Source of the DNA: Acidimicrobiaceae bacterium | Lineage (GTDB): Bacteria; Actinomycetota; Acidimicrobiia; Acidimicrobiales; Ilumatobacteraceae | Assembly: GCA_947446815.1 (NCBI GenBank) | Contig: CANFGT010000002.1 | Coordinates: 208,193 to 272,192, forward strand | DNA: 64,000 bases | Direction: 5' to 3' | Shown: positions 43,748-51,897 of the stretch, piece after piece | Layout: the number at the start of each line of letters is the position of its first letter | Position numbering within the stretch: the stretch's first letter is position 1 | Translations under genes and position numbers: made by a program | The notes under the pieces: generated by a model | Seen by the model: the letters and a program-made list of their open reading frames with translations, nothing else | What the model was told of the DNA's origin: nothing | Database searches by the model: none

Positions 43748-46010
43748 CAGCTTCAATACTCACCATCGCTGCTCCACCGACAATGGCGGAGCGAACAATC
43801 ATTGTTGCGTTGTGGGTGAATCCATAGAAGTCAGAACCCCACGGGGTGACATATGCAAGTGTTGCTAAGCCAATCATGCTGAGCAACAACGCCATCTTCC
43901 AACCCTTTAATGGACGAGACAAGATGAGCAAGATGGCAAAGAAACACATCAGTGCAGCCAATGTTGCTCCCGTTCCAGAATCGTCATTAGAAACTGCATT
44001 AGCTGCAACAACCGCGATACCAGCGATAGCACCGGCAGGAGCAGCGAATGACAGCACACGGCGCAAAAGTCCAGGAACATATCGCTGTGGATTCGGACCG
44101 AGGGCAAGGATAAACGCGGGAATGCCGATGGTGACTGTGGAGAGCAATGTCATATGCCGCGGAAGAATGGGGAACTGAATTCCTGCAACCGCGGCACCAA
44201 TGATTGCAACAAGGCTCATTGCGTTCTTCGCAAGGAATAAGTTGGCGACTCGCTCAACGTTTCCAATAACTCGACGTCCTTCGGCAAGCACGGATGGTAA
44301 GTGCGAGAAACGACCATCGAGGAGAATCAATTGTGCAACAGCTTTTGTTGCGGGTGCACCGTTATCCATCGCGATACCAATGTCTGCACGCTTGAGTGCA
44401 AGAGCATCATTCACCCCGTCGCCAGTCATCGCGACAACTTCACCTTGTTCCTGCAGTGCCTGCACCACAGTTCGCTTTTGTTCCGGAGTGACACGACCAA
44501 ATACGTCGCCACGCTTTAGTGATTCGGTAATTTCTTCAACCGTTGTTCCCATCGTGCGTGCATCGATGGGCTCTTTTGCTTCGAGTCCAACGGTACGGGC
44601 GATCGCACCAACTGTGTGTGGATTATCACCCGAAATCACGATGACTCGCACGCCTTGTTGACGGAAATAGGTGAGAGTTTCTGCAGCATCATCACGAACT
44701 TCTTCACGCAACATCACAATGGCAACTGCAGACAAATCAGGAGGTAGTTCAGTTGTCGGCGTAGTGATTGGGGAGTGCGCAATAAGCATGACGCGACGTC
44801 CAGTGTCTGCGTGCTCTGCAACGCGAGCAAGCAGCGATGAATTTGTGGCGGCCAACATCTCTGGTGCGCCGAGATACCACGTGCCGCGCCCCTCGTATGC
44901 ATTCGCCTTCCATTTGCGGGAAGAATCAAATGGAACGAGCGCGCCTGGGCTCCAATCGGTTGGCGGGTGTACGGCGTTGCCAATAGTGATCAGTGTGTTG
45001 TTTGCAGCGGGGTCATCTGCAAGTGCGCCGAGTGCTGCGCGCACTGTTTCTTTATCGGTGCCGTCAAGAATCTCAATTTCTTCAAACACGATGTTGCCCG
45101 TGGTGATAGTGCCGGTCTTGTCGATACACACCACATTGACGCGAGCTAAGCCCTCGACGGCTGGAAGTTCTTGTACGAGAACTTGTTCCTTGGTCAACTT
45201 CAATGCGGCGCTGAGAAACGCCAGAGTTGTGAGCAGAACAAGACCTTCGGGCACCAAGCCAATGAGCCCACCAACAGCGCGAATTGCTGAATCTCTCCAG
45301 TTATTTACTTCATCAAGTCGGAACTGTGACCACACCTGCAGGGGCGCTGCAAAGACCAGCACCCATGTGATGTATTTCAAAAGTGTGTTAATTGAGTTTT
45401 GTATCTCTGATGGTGCACGCGTGAAAACTTTTGCTTCAGCTGATATGCGATGAACGTAGGCATTTGTACCGACGGACTCAGCGATGAATCTTCCAACACC
45501 AGCCGTCACAATGGTTCCCGACATCACTTGGTCGTCGGTGTCTTTGGGAACTGCATCCATTTCGCCGGTGAGATTTGCTTCATTGACTTCAAGGCCCGTG
45601 CCATCGACAACCGCGCCGTCAGCAGGAATTTGATCGCCTGCTCGCAACATAATGAGATCACCGAGAACGACTTCTTGTGTTGGGATTTCAATGGGCTTGC
45701 CATCTCGAACAACAGTCGCGGTGGGAGCATGCAAAAGTGCAAGACGATCGAGCTTTCGCTTTGCGCCCCACTCCTGAATGACGCCGATTGCGGAGTTGGC
45801 CACAAGTACAAATCCGAACATCGCATCAGCGATAGAGCCGGCCATGACGACAATGACAAAGAGAACTCCGAGTACAGCGTTGAACCTGGTCAGAACATTT
45901 GCGCGAAAAATGTCCGCAAGGCTGCGAGATGTTGTTGTATCTGCAACGTTGACTTGTCCGGCAGCAATTCGCTCGGCAACTTCTACAGATGACAATCCAG
46001 TGGTGTTCAT
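43689..46010 (-). CDS. P-type cation-transporting ATPase (CtpE-like)
   Basis: Membrane cation pump of 773 residues. TGE (148-150) in the actuator domain, PEGL in the fourth helix (254-257), phosphorylation motif DKTGT (Asp297), and the hinge MTGDGVNDALALKRADIGIA are intact. The helical C-terminus with TVTIGIPAFILALGPNPQRY followed by PGLLRRVLSFAAPAG resembles mycobacterial CtpE, a calcium ATPase; this assignment is from memory. The end overlaps the amidohydrolase gene, which is unusual for two full-length genes. Confidence 0.93.
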   Translation of the reverse strand: MNTTGLSSVEVAERIAAGQVNVADTTTSRSLADIFRANVLTRFNAVLGVLFVIVVMAGSIADAMFGFVLVANSAIGVIQEWGAKRKLDRLALLHAPTATVVRDGKPIEIPTQEVVLGDLIMLRAGDQIPADGAVVDGTGLEVNEANLTGEMDAVPKDTDDQVMSGTIVTAGVGRFIAESVGTNAYVHRISAEAKVFTRAPSEIQNSINTLLKYITWVLVFAAPLQVWSQFRLDEVNNWRDSAIRAVGGLIGLVPEGLVLLTTLAFLSAALKLTKEQVLVQELPAVEGLARVNVVCIDKTGTITTGNIVFEEIEILDGTDKETVRAALGALADDPAANNTLITIGNAVHPPTDWSPGALVPFDSSRKWKANAYEGRGTWYLGAPEMLAATNSSLLARVAEHADTGRRVMLIAHSPITTPTTELPPDLSAVAIVMLREEVRDDAAETLTYFRQQGVRVIVISGDNPHTVGAIARTVGLEAKEPIDARTMGTTVEEITESLKRGDVFGRVTPEQKRTVVQALQEQGEVVAMTGDGVNDALALKRADIGIAMDNGAPATKAVAQLILLDGRFSHLPSVLAEGRRVIGNVERVANLFLAKNAMSLVAIIGAAVAGIQFPILPRHMTLLSTVTIGIPAFILALGPNPQRYVPGLLRRVLSFAAPAGAIAGIAVVAANAVSNDDSGTGATLAALMCFFAILLILSRPLKGWKMALLLSMIGLATLAYVTPWGSDFYGFTHNATMIVRSAIVGGAAMVSIEAVSRVRSRWLAGRPAGSSPS

Positions 46011-46071
46011 TAATGGTCAACAGTAGTAGCGCATGCGGATGAACATGCGTGGGTGAAGGTCGGAATCGCAG

Positions 46072-46575
46072 TTATGCGGATTGTGTCTGTCGTGCAAGAC
46101 GAGCAGAGATATCGCTGCATTCGACGCAGACACTCTCGGGGATGATGCCAACACGCATTAAGACGTTGAACATCTTGCAACCGACGCAGTAACCAAAAGC
46201 AGCCTCTAAAAATGCGGGGCCAGCGAGTGCGGCGGCAACGATGCGGGATGCCGTGTTGAGATCCAGCAAGAAAAGAACGGAAGCGGTGCAACTGAAGATG
46301 GCACCGATGCCTTGAGCAAAACGCTTCGGTGGCCCGGGAAGAATGCGATGGGTAACAGAGGTGAGTCGTGGAGTGATGACCTTGGTGGCCAATTGCCCAA
46401 GGGGGCTAAAACGGGGGCCAGAAGCAACGCGGGCAATAAAGCCATATGTAAGAGGGATGAGAACCCAGCCCCAGCCAGTGGCGGCATAGAGAACAGCGAG
46501 TGAAACGGCACCTGCGGCAACGATGCGGGCAGAGGTGTCATTCACCTCTTCTGGAAAGCCGAGCAACTTGGTCAC
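46072..46575 (-). CDS. DUF4395 membrane protein
   Basis: A 167-residue membrane protein with four hydrophobic helices. The conserved family features are the N-terminal FPEEVNDTSARIVAAG, the loop PRFSPLGQLATKVI and the C-terminal FGYCVGCKMFNVLM, with a CxxC pair, plus SVCVEC near the end. The cysteines suggest redox or metal function, consistent with DUF4395 proteins found near thioredoxin-like genes. The start is GTG 46575. Confidence 0.87.
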   Translation of the reverse strand: MTKLLGFPEEVNDTSARIVAAGAVSLAVLYAATGWGWVLIPLTYGFIARVASGPRFSPLGQLATKVITPRLTSVTHRILPGPPKRFAQGIGAIFSCTASVLFLLDLNTASRIVAAALAGPAFLEAAFGYCVGCKMFNVLMRVGIIPESVCVECSDISARLARQTQSA

Positions 46576-46581
46576 CTTTCC

Positions 46582-46587
46582 AGCCTA
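46582..46587 (-). promoter_or_regulatory. -10 box TAGGCT of the DUF4395 gene
   Basis: TAGGCT ends 6 nt before GTG 46575; the bases between (GGAAAG) could also act as a weak ribosome-binding site. Confidence 0.4.
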
Positions 46588-46665
46588 GGCAGGGGTTGGG
46601 ACTGTCCCACCACCGAGGCGGCTCTCGATGCAATGTCCAAGGAAAGCCGTCGGACCCTTGTGACA

Positions 46666-46671
46666 TAAGGT
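46666..46671 (+). promoter_or_regulatory. -10 box TAAGGT of the acyl-CoA dehydrogenase
   Basis: TAAGGT ends 6 nt before ATG 46678. Confidence 0.5.
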
Positions 46672-46677
46672 GACGAC

Positions 46678-47931
46678 ATGGATTTTGAGTACCCAGAACA
46701 GGCCACCCCATTTCGCGCAAAGGTTCGCGCATTTCTTGATGCCAACCTCCCGAAAGACTGGAAGGGCATCGGTGCCTTGAATCATGCCGATGCTGCAGCA
46801 TGGACAGAAGAGTGGCGCAAGAAGTTGTCCGCAGAAGGACTCCTTGCGATCACTTGGCCAAAGGAATATGGCGGCGCGGCGCTCTCTCACATCGAATCAC
46901 TTGTTGTTGCTGAAGAGTTCGCACGCGCTGGTGTTCCTTCCGGTGGCCCGAACGATGGTTTCGGTATCGGCATGTTGGGCAACACCATCATCGCTGTTGG
47001 CACTGAAGAGCAGAAGCGTCACTTCTTGCCGCGCGTTCTCTCGGGTGAAGATCGTTGGTGTCAGGGTTACTCAGAACCATCAGCTGGTTCCGACTTGGGC
47101 AACCTCGGATGTCGTGCAGTTCTTGACGGTGATGAATGGATCATCAACGGCCAGAAGATTTGGACATCTGCAGGTCATCTCGCAAACCATATTTTCGTAC
47201 TTGCACGTACTGCACCAGACGAAGTGAAGCACCGCGGAATCACGTTCTTGTTGGTGGACATGCGTCAGCCCGGCGTTGAAGTTCGCCCTATCAAGATGAT
47301 GTCTGGTGACTCCGAGTTCAACGAAGTGTTCTTCACTGATGCACGTTGTCCGAAGGAAAACGTTGTTGGCGAAGTCAACGGCGGCTGGATGGTTGCGATG
47401 ACATTGCTTGGCAATGAGCGTGGTGCAGCAGCAGCTGTGAGCAGTATCTCGTTCCGTGGCGAACTCGACAAGCTCACTGGTCTTGCAAGAGAGAAAGGCA
47501 TGACAAATGATCCATACATTCGTCAGCGTCTTGCCAAGGCACACACCAAGGTTGAGATCATGCGTTTCCTCGGGTACCGCGCACTTACTTCTTTTATGAA
47601 TGGCCGTCAGCCTGGTTCTGATGCATCCATTGGCAAGTTGTGGTGGAGTGAGTACCACAAGGAAGTCACTGAACTTGCAGTTGACATTCTCGGAGCTGAT
47701 GCGATGGTGCCAGTCGGACAAGGTCCACACACTGCGTTCACCACCGACTCACCAGGTTCACCAAACGACAGTGCGAACTGGGTGGGTGTGTTCTTGAATG
47801 CACGCGCTGGCACGATCTACGCAGGTACAAGCCAGGTACAGCGTGGCATCGTCGGCGAACAGGTTCTCGGACTTCCGAAGGAACCACGAGCAGACGGTGG
47901 CCCTTGGAAGACAATCCCTGGTCACGGCTGA
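46678..47931 (+). CDS. Acyl-CoA dehydrogenase
   Basis: FAD flavoenzyme of 417 residues that introduces a 2,3 double bond in acyl-CoAs, as in fatty-acid or sterol side-chain oxidation. The FAD-binding and active-site motifs are WCQGYSEPSAGSDLGNLGCR and INGQKIWTSAGHLANHIF; the C-terminal helical domain ends with RAGTIYAGTSQVQRGIVGEQ then VLGLPKEPRA. The length and sequence match the FadE class common in actinobacteria. It is followed by a strong hairpin terminator. Confidence 0.95.
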   Translation: MDFEYPEQATPFRAKVRAFLDANLPKDWKGIGALNHADAAAWTEEWRKKLSAEGLLAITWPKEYGGAALSHIESLVVAEEFARAGVPSGGPNDGFGIGMLGNTIIAVGTEEQKRHFLPRVLSGEDRWCQGYSEPSAGSDLGNLGCRAVLDGDEWIINGQKIWTSAGHLANHIFVLARTAPDEVKHRGITFLLVDMRQPGVEVRPIKMMSGDSEFNEVFFTDARCPKENVVGEVNGGWMVAMTLLGNERGAAAAVSSISFRGELDKLTGLAREKGMTNDPYIRQRLAKAHTKVEIMRFLGYRALTSFMNGRQPGSDASIGKLWWSEYHKEVTELAVDILGADAMVPVGQGPHTAFTTDSPGSPNDSANWVGVFLNARAGTIYAGTSQVQRGIVGEQVLGLPKEPRADGGPWKTIPGHG

Positions 47932-47978
47932 TTTCGTCTTCAGAAAAAGTCAAAGAACAATTTCAGATACTCGGTAGT

Positions 47979-48012
47979 AAGAGGAGCGACGCGGGTTAGC
48001 GTCGCTCCTCTT
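47979..48012 (+). terminator. Strong hairpin covering the start region of the next gene
   Basis: A perfect 14-bp stem (AAGAGGAGCGACGC with GCGTCGCTCCTCTT) around a 6-nt loop. It ends the acyl-CoA dehydrogenase transcript, although no long T run follows. Its right arm reaches into the TTG start codon at 48011, so it may also affect initiation of the decarboxylase gene. Confidence 0.75.
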
Positions 48013-49210
48013 GTCATACATCACACCTGCACTCGAAACGTTTCTTGCGCGCACTGATGTCGCCACGCCGTATGTCGTGGTCGACCTTGACGTGGCCGAG
48101 CAGCGCTACCACCAGTTGAATTCCGTGTTACCGGAAGCATCCATCTTTTATGCGGTGAAGGCCAATCCTGGTCAACCGCTGATTGAGAGACTTGCCCAGC
48201 TCGGTTCGTCATTCGACGTGGCAAGTCCTGCGGAGATTGACCGGTGTCTCTTGGCTGGTGTGCACCCTGATCGAATTTCGTATGGGAACACCATTAAGAA
48301 GCGCCGTGACATTGCATATGCCGCATCGTTGGGAGTTCGTCGTTACACCGTTGACTCTGCTCCTGAATTATTAAAGGTGATTGATGAAGCACCGCACGCT
48401 GAAGTGTGTGTTCGTTTGCTGCACAACTGTGGCGGCGCCGATTGGCCATTGTCACGCAAGTTTGGATGCGAAGCCCCTGATGTTGTTCGCCTTCTGGTGA
48501 TGGCTGCAGAAGCGGGCATGCGCCCTGGAATTTCATTTCATGTCGGTTCACAACAGCGCGACTTGTCGGCATGGGACAACACTCTTGAACGCGTAGCTGC
48601 AATTTGCGCAGAAGCTGAATCGCTCGGAGCACGTGTTGAATTCTTGAACTTAGGTGGCGGGTTCCCCGGTACGTACGAGCAAGCAACGCCGAGCATCGAT
48701 GCATATGGTGCTGCTGTACGAGATGCGCTTGCGAAGTGGTTCCCGCAGGGAGCGCCAGAGTTGATGATTGAACCTGGTCGCTACATGGTGGCTGATGCTG
48801 GCGTGCTGCGCAGTGAAGTCGTTCTTGTTTCTCGCCGTTCGCCAGAAGACGAACAGCGTTGGGTATATATCGATTGTGGAAAGTTTCACGGACTCGCTGA
48901 AACGATGGACGAAGCGATTCGTTACAACTTGCGAACACCTCATGATGGAACTGCGGTTGGTCCGGTTGCTCTCGCGGGCCCCACATGCGACAGTGCAGAT
49001 GTGTTGTATGAAAAGAAGGGCTATGACCTTCCGTTGGCGCTAGAAGAAGGCGACATGATCGACATCATGTCTGCTGGTGCATACACAACGACCTACAGCA
49101 GTGTCGGTTTCAATGGCTTTGCTCCTCTTGCCGAATACTTCGTCTCCACCAAGGGTGTTCACGGATTGCATGATGGGTTTGACTTCGATGATGAGCTTGC
49201 AGTTCCGTAG
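48011..49210 (+). CDS. Class III PLP-dependent ornithine/lysine-type decarboxylase
   Basis: Alanine-racemase-fold decarboxylase of 399 residues, making putrescine or cadaverine. The PLP lysine is K50 in FYAVKANPGQPLI; the phosphate-binding Gly loop is FLNLGGGFPG; EPGRYMVADAG and the active-site Cys in GPTCDSADVLYEK are typical of eukaryotic-type ornithine decarboxylases. TTG 48011 is the only possible start because an in-frame stop lies at 47978. That start is embedded in a hairpin. Confidence 0.92.
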   Translation: MSYITPALETFLARTDVATPYVVVDLDVAEQRYHQLNSVLPEASIFYAVKANPGQPLIERLAQLGSSFDVASPAEIDRCLLAGVHPDRISYGNTIKKRRDIAYAASLGVRRYTVDSAPELLKVIDEAPHAEVCVRLLHNCGGADWPLSRKFGCEAPDVVRLLVMAAEAGMRPGISFHVGSQQRDLSAWDNTLERVAAICAEAESLGARVEFLNLGGGFPGTYEQATPSIDAYGAAVRDALAKWFPQGAPELMIEPGRYMVADAGVLRSEVVLVSRRSPEDEQRWVYIDCGKFHGLAETMDEAIRYNLRTPHDGTAVGPVALAGPTCDSADVLYEKKGYDLPLALEEGDMIDIMSAGAYTTTYSSVGFNGFAPLAEYFVSTKGVHGLHDGFDFDDELAVP

Positions 49211-49231
49211 TTAGGGCTTTATGAATCGGGC

Positions 49232-49237
49232 TACGAT
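49232..49237 (+). promoter_or_regulatory. -10 box TACGAT of the DUF1003 gene
   Basis: TACGAT ends 6 nt before ATG 49244. Confidence 0.5.
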
Positions 49238-49243
49238 TCCTTC

Positions 49244-49768
49244 ATGAGTCCCACACCACATTCACCATTGACCTGCAACGCATGTCGCATCATCGACAAG
49301 ATGGACGGCACTGAAGATGGTCATGTGTTCAACCTTGAACATTGGAAGGTTGCAGACGAGCGCCGACATTGGAAATATGTCAAAGATCTTCGCGACTTCC
49401 AAGACCGCGCTGCAGACAAAGTCACTCGGTTCGCCGGCTCTTTGAACTTTGTGTACATGCACACTGCTTGGTTCGGTGTGTGGATTCTTCTGAATGTCAC
49501 CAATGTGATTGGGAGCAAACACTTTGATGGCTTCCCTTTTGGTCTTCTCACCATGATTGTGAGCTTGGAAGCAATCTTTCTCTCGACTTTTGTGATGGTG
49601 AGCCAGAATCGCCAAGCTGCTCGATCAGATTTGCGATCACAAGTTGACTTTGAATCGAATCTTCAGTCCTTGATTTGGCTTGTCCATCTTGGTGAGAAAT
49701 TAGATATTGACATTGCACATGTTCAACAGTTGTGCGGTCAAGCTATTGAAGAGTCACGCAAGGCATAA
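49244..49768 (+). CDS. DUF1003 membrane protein
   Basis: A 174-residue protein with two central membrane helices. The DUF1003 core is visible: DKVTRFAGSLNFVYMHTAWF, then VWILLNV, FPFGLLTMIVSLEAIFLSTF and VMVSQNRQAARSDLRSQVDF. A short Cys-containing N-terminus (LTCNACRIIDKMDG) may bind metal. The family role is unknown. The ATG follows TACGAT by 6 nt. Confidence 0.9.
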   Translation: MSPTPHSPLTCNACRIIDKMDGTEDGHVFNLEHWKVADERRHWKYVKDLRDFQDRAADKVTRFAGSLNFVYMHTAWFGVWILLNVTNVIGSKHFDGFPFGLLTMIVSLEAIFLSTFVMVSQNRQAARSDLRSQVDFESNLQSLIWLVHLGEKLDIDIAHVQQLCGQAIEESRKA

Positions 49769-49883
49769 TCACTGCGCAGATTTAATTACTGCAAAGAGAC
49801 CCCATAGCTTTTGCAGCTGAGATCGTCGGCCATCGCCACCAACATCACGAGATACAACTAAGAGACAGGTAAGAATTTTGATT

Positions 49884-50669
49884 ATGGAATCACGCTCGCT
49901 TGAACAATGGTCAAATTCTTTGCAGTCTTGGGGTATTCCGCAAGTGATCTTGGACCAAGCACCGCAAAATCCGTGGATACATCCAGTCGCTAACTTCCGA
50001 CCTGAAGGAAACTTGATGGTGGAAACGCCATCTCGCCTTCGTGCGTTAGAAGCACTCGCATCGAAGACCAATACCTCGGTTCTTGATGTTGGTTGCGGCG
50101 GTGGCCGCGGGGCTTTTGGTCTTACTCCACCAGCAGTTCGTGTTATTGGTGTTGATCATCAACAAGGAATGCTCGACGTATTCGCAGATGAAGCGAAGCA
50201 ACGTGGGCTTGATGTTGAAACTGTTCTTGGAGATTGGCCTGATGTCTCTGCACAAACTCCGATTGCAGATGTCGTCGTTTGTCATCACGTGTATTACAAC
50301 GTGCAAGACATTGCGCCATTCGCTCAAGCGTTAAACGATCATGCAACGACACGCGTTGTTGTTGAACTTCCGCAACAGCATCCGCTCAGTTCTCTTTCGG
50401 AGTATTGGAAGCATTTCTGGAATCTTGATCGTCCGATGTCACCAACTGCGCACGATGCGCTTGAAGCGATGAAGTCACTTGGATTCGATGCTCACTTGGA
50501 GTCGTTCGCAGTCACAGGATCTTCTCGTGCAATCACCAAGGAAGATGTTGAACACACCCGTATTCGCTTGTGTCTTCCAGCTTCGCGCGACGAGGAAATT
50601 CGTACCTTTATGGAATCGCATCCAGGGGGTGATCGACAGTTGGCGACCATCTGGTGGGATAAGCACTAA
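49884..50669 (+). CDS. Class I SAM-dependent methyltransferase
   Basis: A 261-residue methyltransferase. Motif I is VLDVGCGGGRGAFGL, followed by the acidic residue in VIGVDHQQGMLD and motif VVCHHVYYNV. The N-terminal segment (SLEQWSNSLQSWGIPQVILD) resembles small-molecule methyltransferases of unknown substrate. ATG 49884 is preferred over TTG 49878, with purine-rich bases upstream. Confidence 0.88.
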   Translation: MESRSLEQWSNSLQSWGIPQVILDQAPQNPWIHPVANFRPEGNLMVETPSRLRALEALASKTNTSVLDVGCGGGRGAFGLTPPAVRVIGVDHQQGMLDVFADEAKQRGLDVETVLGDWPDVSAQTPIADVVVCHHVYYNVQDIAPFAQALNDHATTRVVVELPQQHPLSSLSEYWKHFWNLDRPMSPTAHDALEAMKSLGFDAHLESFAVTGSSRAITKEDVEHTRIRLCLPASRDEEIRTFMESHPGGDRQLATIWWDKH

Positions 50670-50692
50670 CTATTTATTTGTCGTTAACAAAC

Positions 50693-50707
50693 ATCGGGCT
50701 ACCCGAT
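50693..50707. promoter_or_regulatory. Inverted repeat upstream of the TetR gene (candidate operator)
   Basis: ATCGGG and CCCGAT are spaced by CTA, forming a perfect 6-3-6 palindrome directly upstream of the TAAATT -10 box. This is a natural place for autorepression by the TetR-family protein. Confidence 0.45.
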
Positions 50708-50709
50708 AG

Positions 50710-50715
50710 TAAATT
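50710..50715 (+). promoter_or_regulatory. -10 box TAAATT of the TetR gene
   Basis: TAAATT ends 6 nt before ATG 50722; the spacer GGGGGC might also serve as a ribosome-binding site. Confidence 0.45.
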
Positions 50716-50721
50716 GGGGGC

Positions 50722-51324
50722 ATGTCGCAAGCCCTTGATACGCGCACACGCTTAATTGAAGCGACGATTGACGCCATCTCAGAAGGCGGCGAAGCCTCGG
50801 TCCGTGTTCATGACATCGCTGAAAAAGCAGAAGTGCGTGAACCGTCTGTGTATCACTTTTTCAAGAATCGCAAAGAGCTGGTGGATACAGCTCAAGCAGA
50901 GCGTTATCGCCGCAGTTACATCGAGATGTTTTTGCCCTTCCGCGCGATGGTGGAGATGGCCAATAACGCACAAGAGTTCGAGAATGCGATTCGTCAATTG
51001 TTCGCTGGCGTTTATCGTCCAGAGCGTCATGCTGCGCGTGCAGTGCGTGTGAACGTATGGGGAAGTGCTCAGTCAAGTGAGCCACTTGCCAAAGTTGTCA
51101 ATGAAGTCAATGCTGAAGTTGCTAATCAATTCGGTTCATTGCTCGCTGAGTGTCAGCAAAAGGGTTGGGTACGTAGCGACTTAGATCCGCGAATGCTGGG
51201 TCTATGGGCTGCTGGCCAAATCAATACACGCAATATGGCTGAAATGAATCCTCAGAGATTCGACCTTGCAGCGTGGGACAAAGTGTCGGTGGAATCAATC
51301 CTCGCGACTTTTCGACCCATCTAG
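50722..51324 (+). CDS. TetR/AcrR-family transcriptional regulator
   Basis: A 200-residue repressor-type regulator. The N-terminal helix-turn-helix (about 8-55) is RTRLIEATIDAISEGGEASV then RVHDIAEKAEVREPSVYHFF and KNRKELVDTAQAERY. The ligand-binding domain fills the rest. A palindrome lies just upstream of its own promoter. It faces a SnoaL-like gene with 5 bases between stops; the target is probably itself or a nearby gene. Confidence 0.92.
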   Translation: MSQALDTRTRLIEATIDAISEGGEASVRVHDIAEKAEVREPSVYHFFKNRKELVDTAQAERYRRSYIEMFLPFRAMVEMANNAQEFENAIRQLFAGVYRPERHAARAVRVNVWGSAQSSEPLAKVVNEVNAEVANQFGSLLAECQQKGWVRSDLDPRMLGLWAAGQINTRNMAEMNPQRFDLAAWDKVSVESILATFRPI

Positions 51325-51329
51325 ATCGG

Positions 51330-51764
51330 CTATTTCATCTTCTCCAGCATGGCGCCCATCTGCTGATGCACGAGATTCACAGCTTGTAGCGGACGAATCA
51401 TCACACGGAACTCAATAATTTTTCCAGCGTCATTACACGTGATGATGTCAACACCGTTCACATACTTGCCTTGTACGTACGTTTCGAATTCAAGCACCGC
51501 ATTGTTTCCGGACATCACTTCTTTGGTGTAACGGAACTTCTTTGAATCGTCTTTTGGCGCACTGGCATCAGCAGAGCCATTCTTCTCACCAGGCAGTGTC
51601 TGGCTTGCAGCCATGAGATAGAGCTTGGTGAGATCCTTGCCCTTCTGTGGCGAGAAGACGATGGGTGAGAGAAAGACGCAGTCGTCGTCGAGAAGGTCAT
51701 CGAGGCCATTCGGCAACTGACCCTTCATATATGCGTGCCACTGTTCCACAACTTGCTGAATCAT
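51330..51764 (-). CDS. SnoaL/NTF2-like small protein
   Basis: A 144-residue protein of the NTF2-like fold, with VEQWHAYMKGQLPNGLDDLL then DDDCVFLSPIVFSPQKGKD at the N-terminus and AVLEFETYVQGKYVNGVDII followed by KIIEFRVMIRPLQAVN at the end. Members are isomerases, hydrolases or ligand carriers; this one has no defined function. The ATG lies 6 nt after a TAGGGT box. Confidence 0.85.
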   Translation of the reverse strand: MIQQVVEQWHAYMKGQLPNGLDDLLDDDCVFLSPIVFSPQKGKDLTKLYLMAASQTLPGEKNGSADASAPKDDSKKFRYTKEVMSGNNAVLEFETYVQGKYVNGVDIITCNDAGKIIEFRVMIRPLQAVNLVHQQMGAMLEKMK

Positions 51765-51770
51765 GGGGCA

Positions 51771-51776
51771 ACCCTA
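51771..51776 (-). promoter_or_regulatory. -10 box TAGGGT of the SnoaL-like gene
   Basis: TAGGGT ends 6 nt before ATG 51764. Confidence 0.5.
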
Positions 51777-51897
51777 GGGCGTCATGTCGGTGGGAAATTC
51801 AGGCAGAACAGGGATTTTGAGAAGTTATAAAACAGACCTAATAGAAATAGGGGAAAAGATGTAGCATTTTCCCGTTCCGATCTAGAAGGAAAATCTC

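Noticed and set aside
44671..45453. Open frame of 260 codons on the plus strand
   Set aside because: It is antisense to the P-type ATPase gene, whose motifs are intact; the frame is Ser/Thr-rich with no domain.
48294..48986. Open frame of 230 codons on the minus strand
   Set aside because: It is antisense to the decarboxylase gene, which has all active-site motifs.
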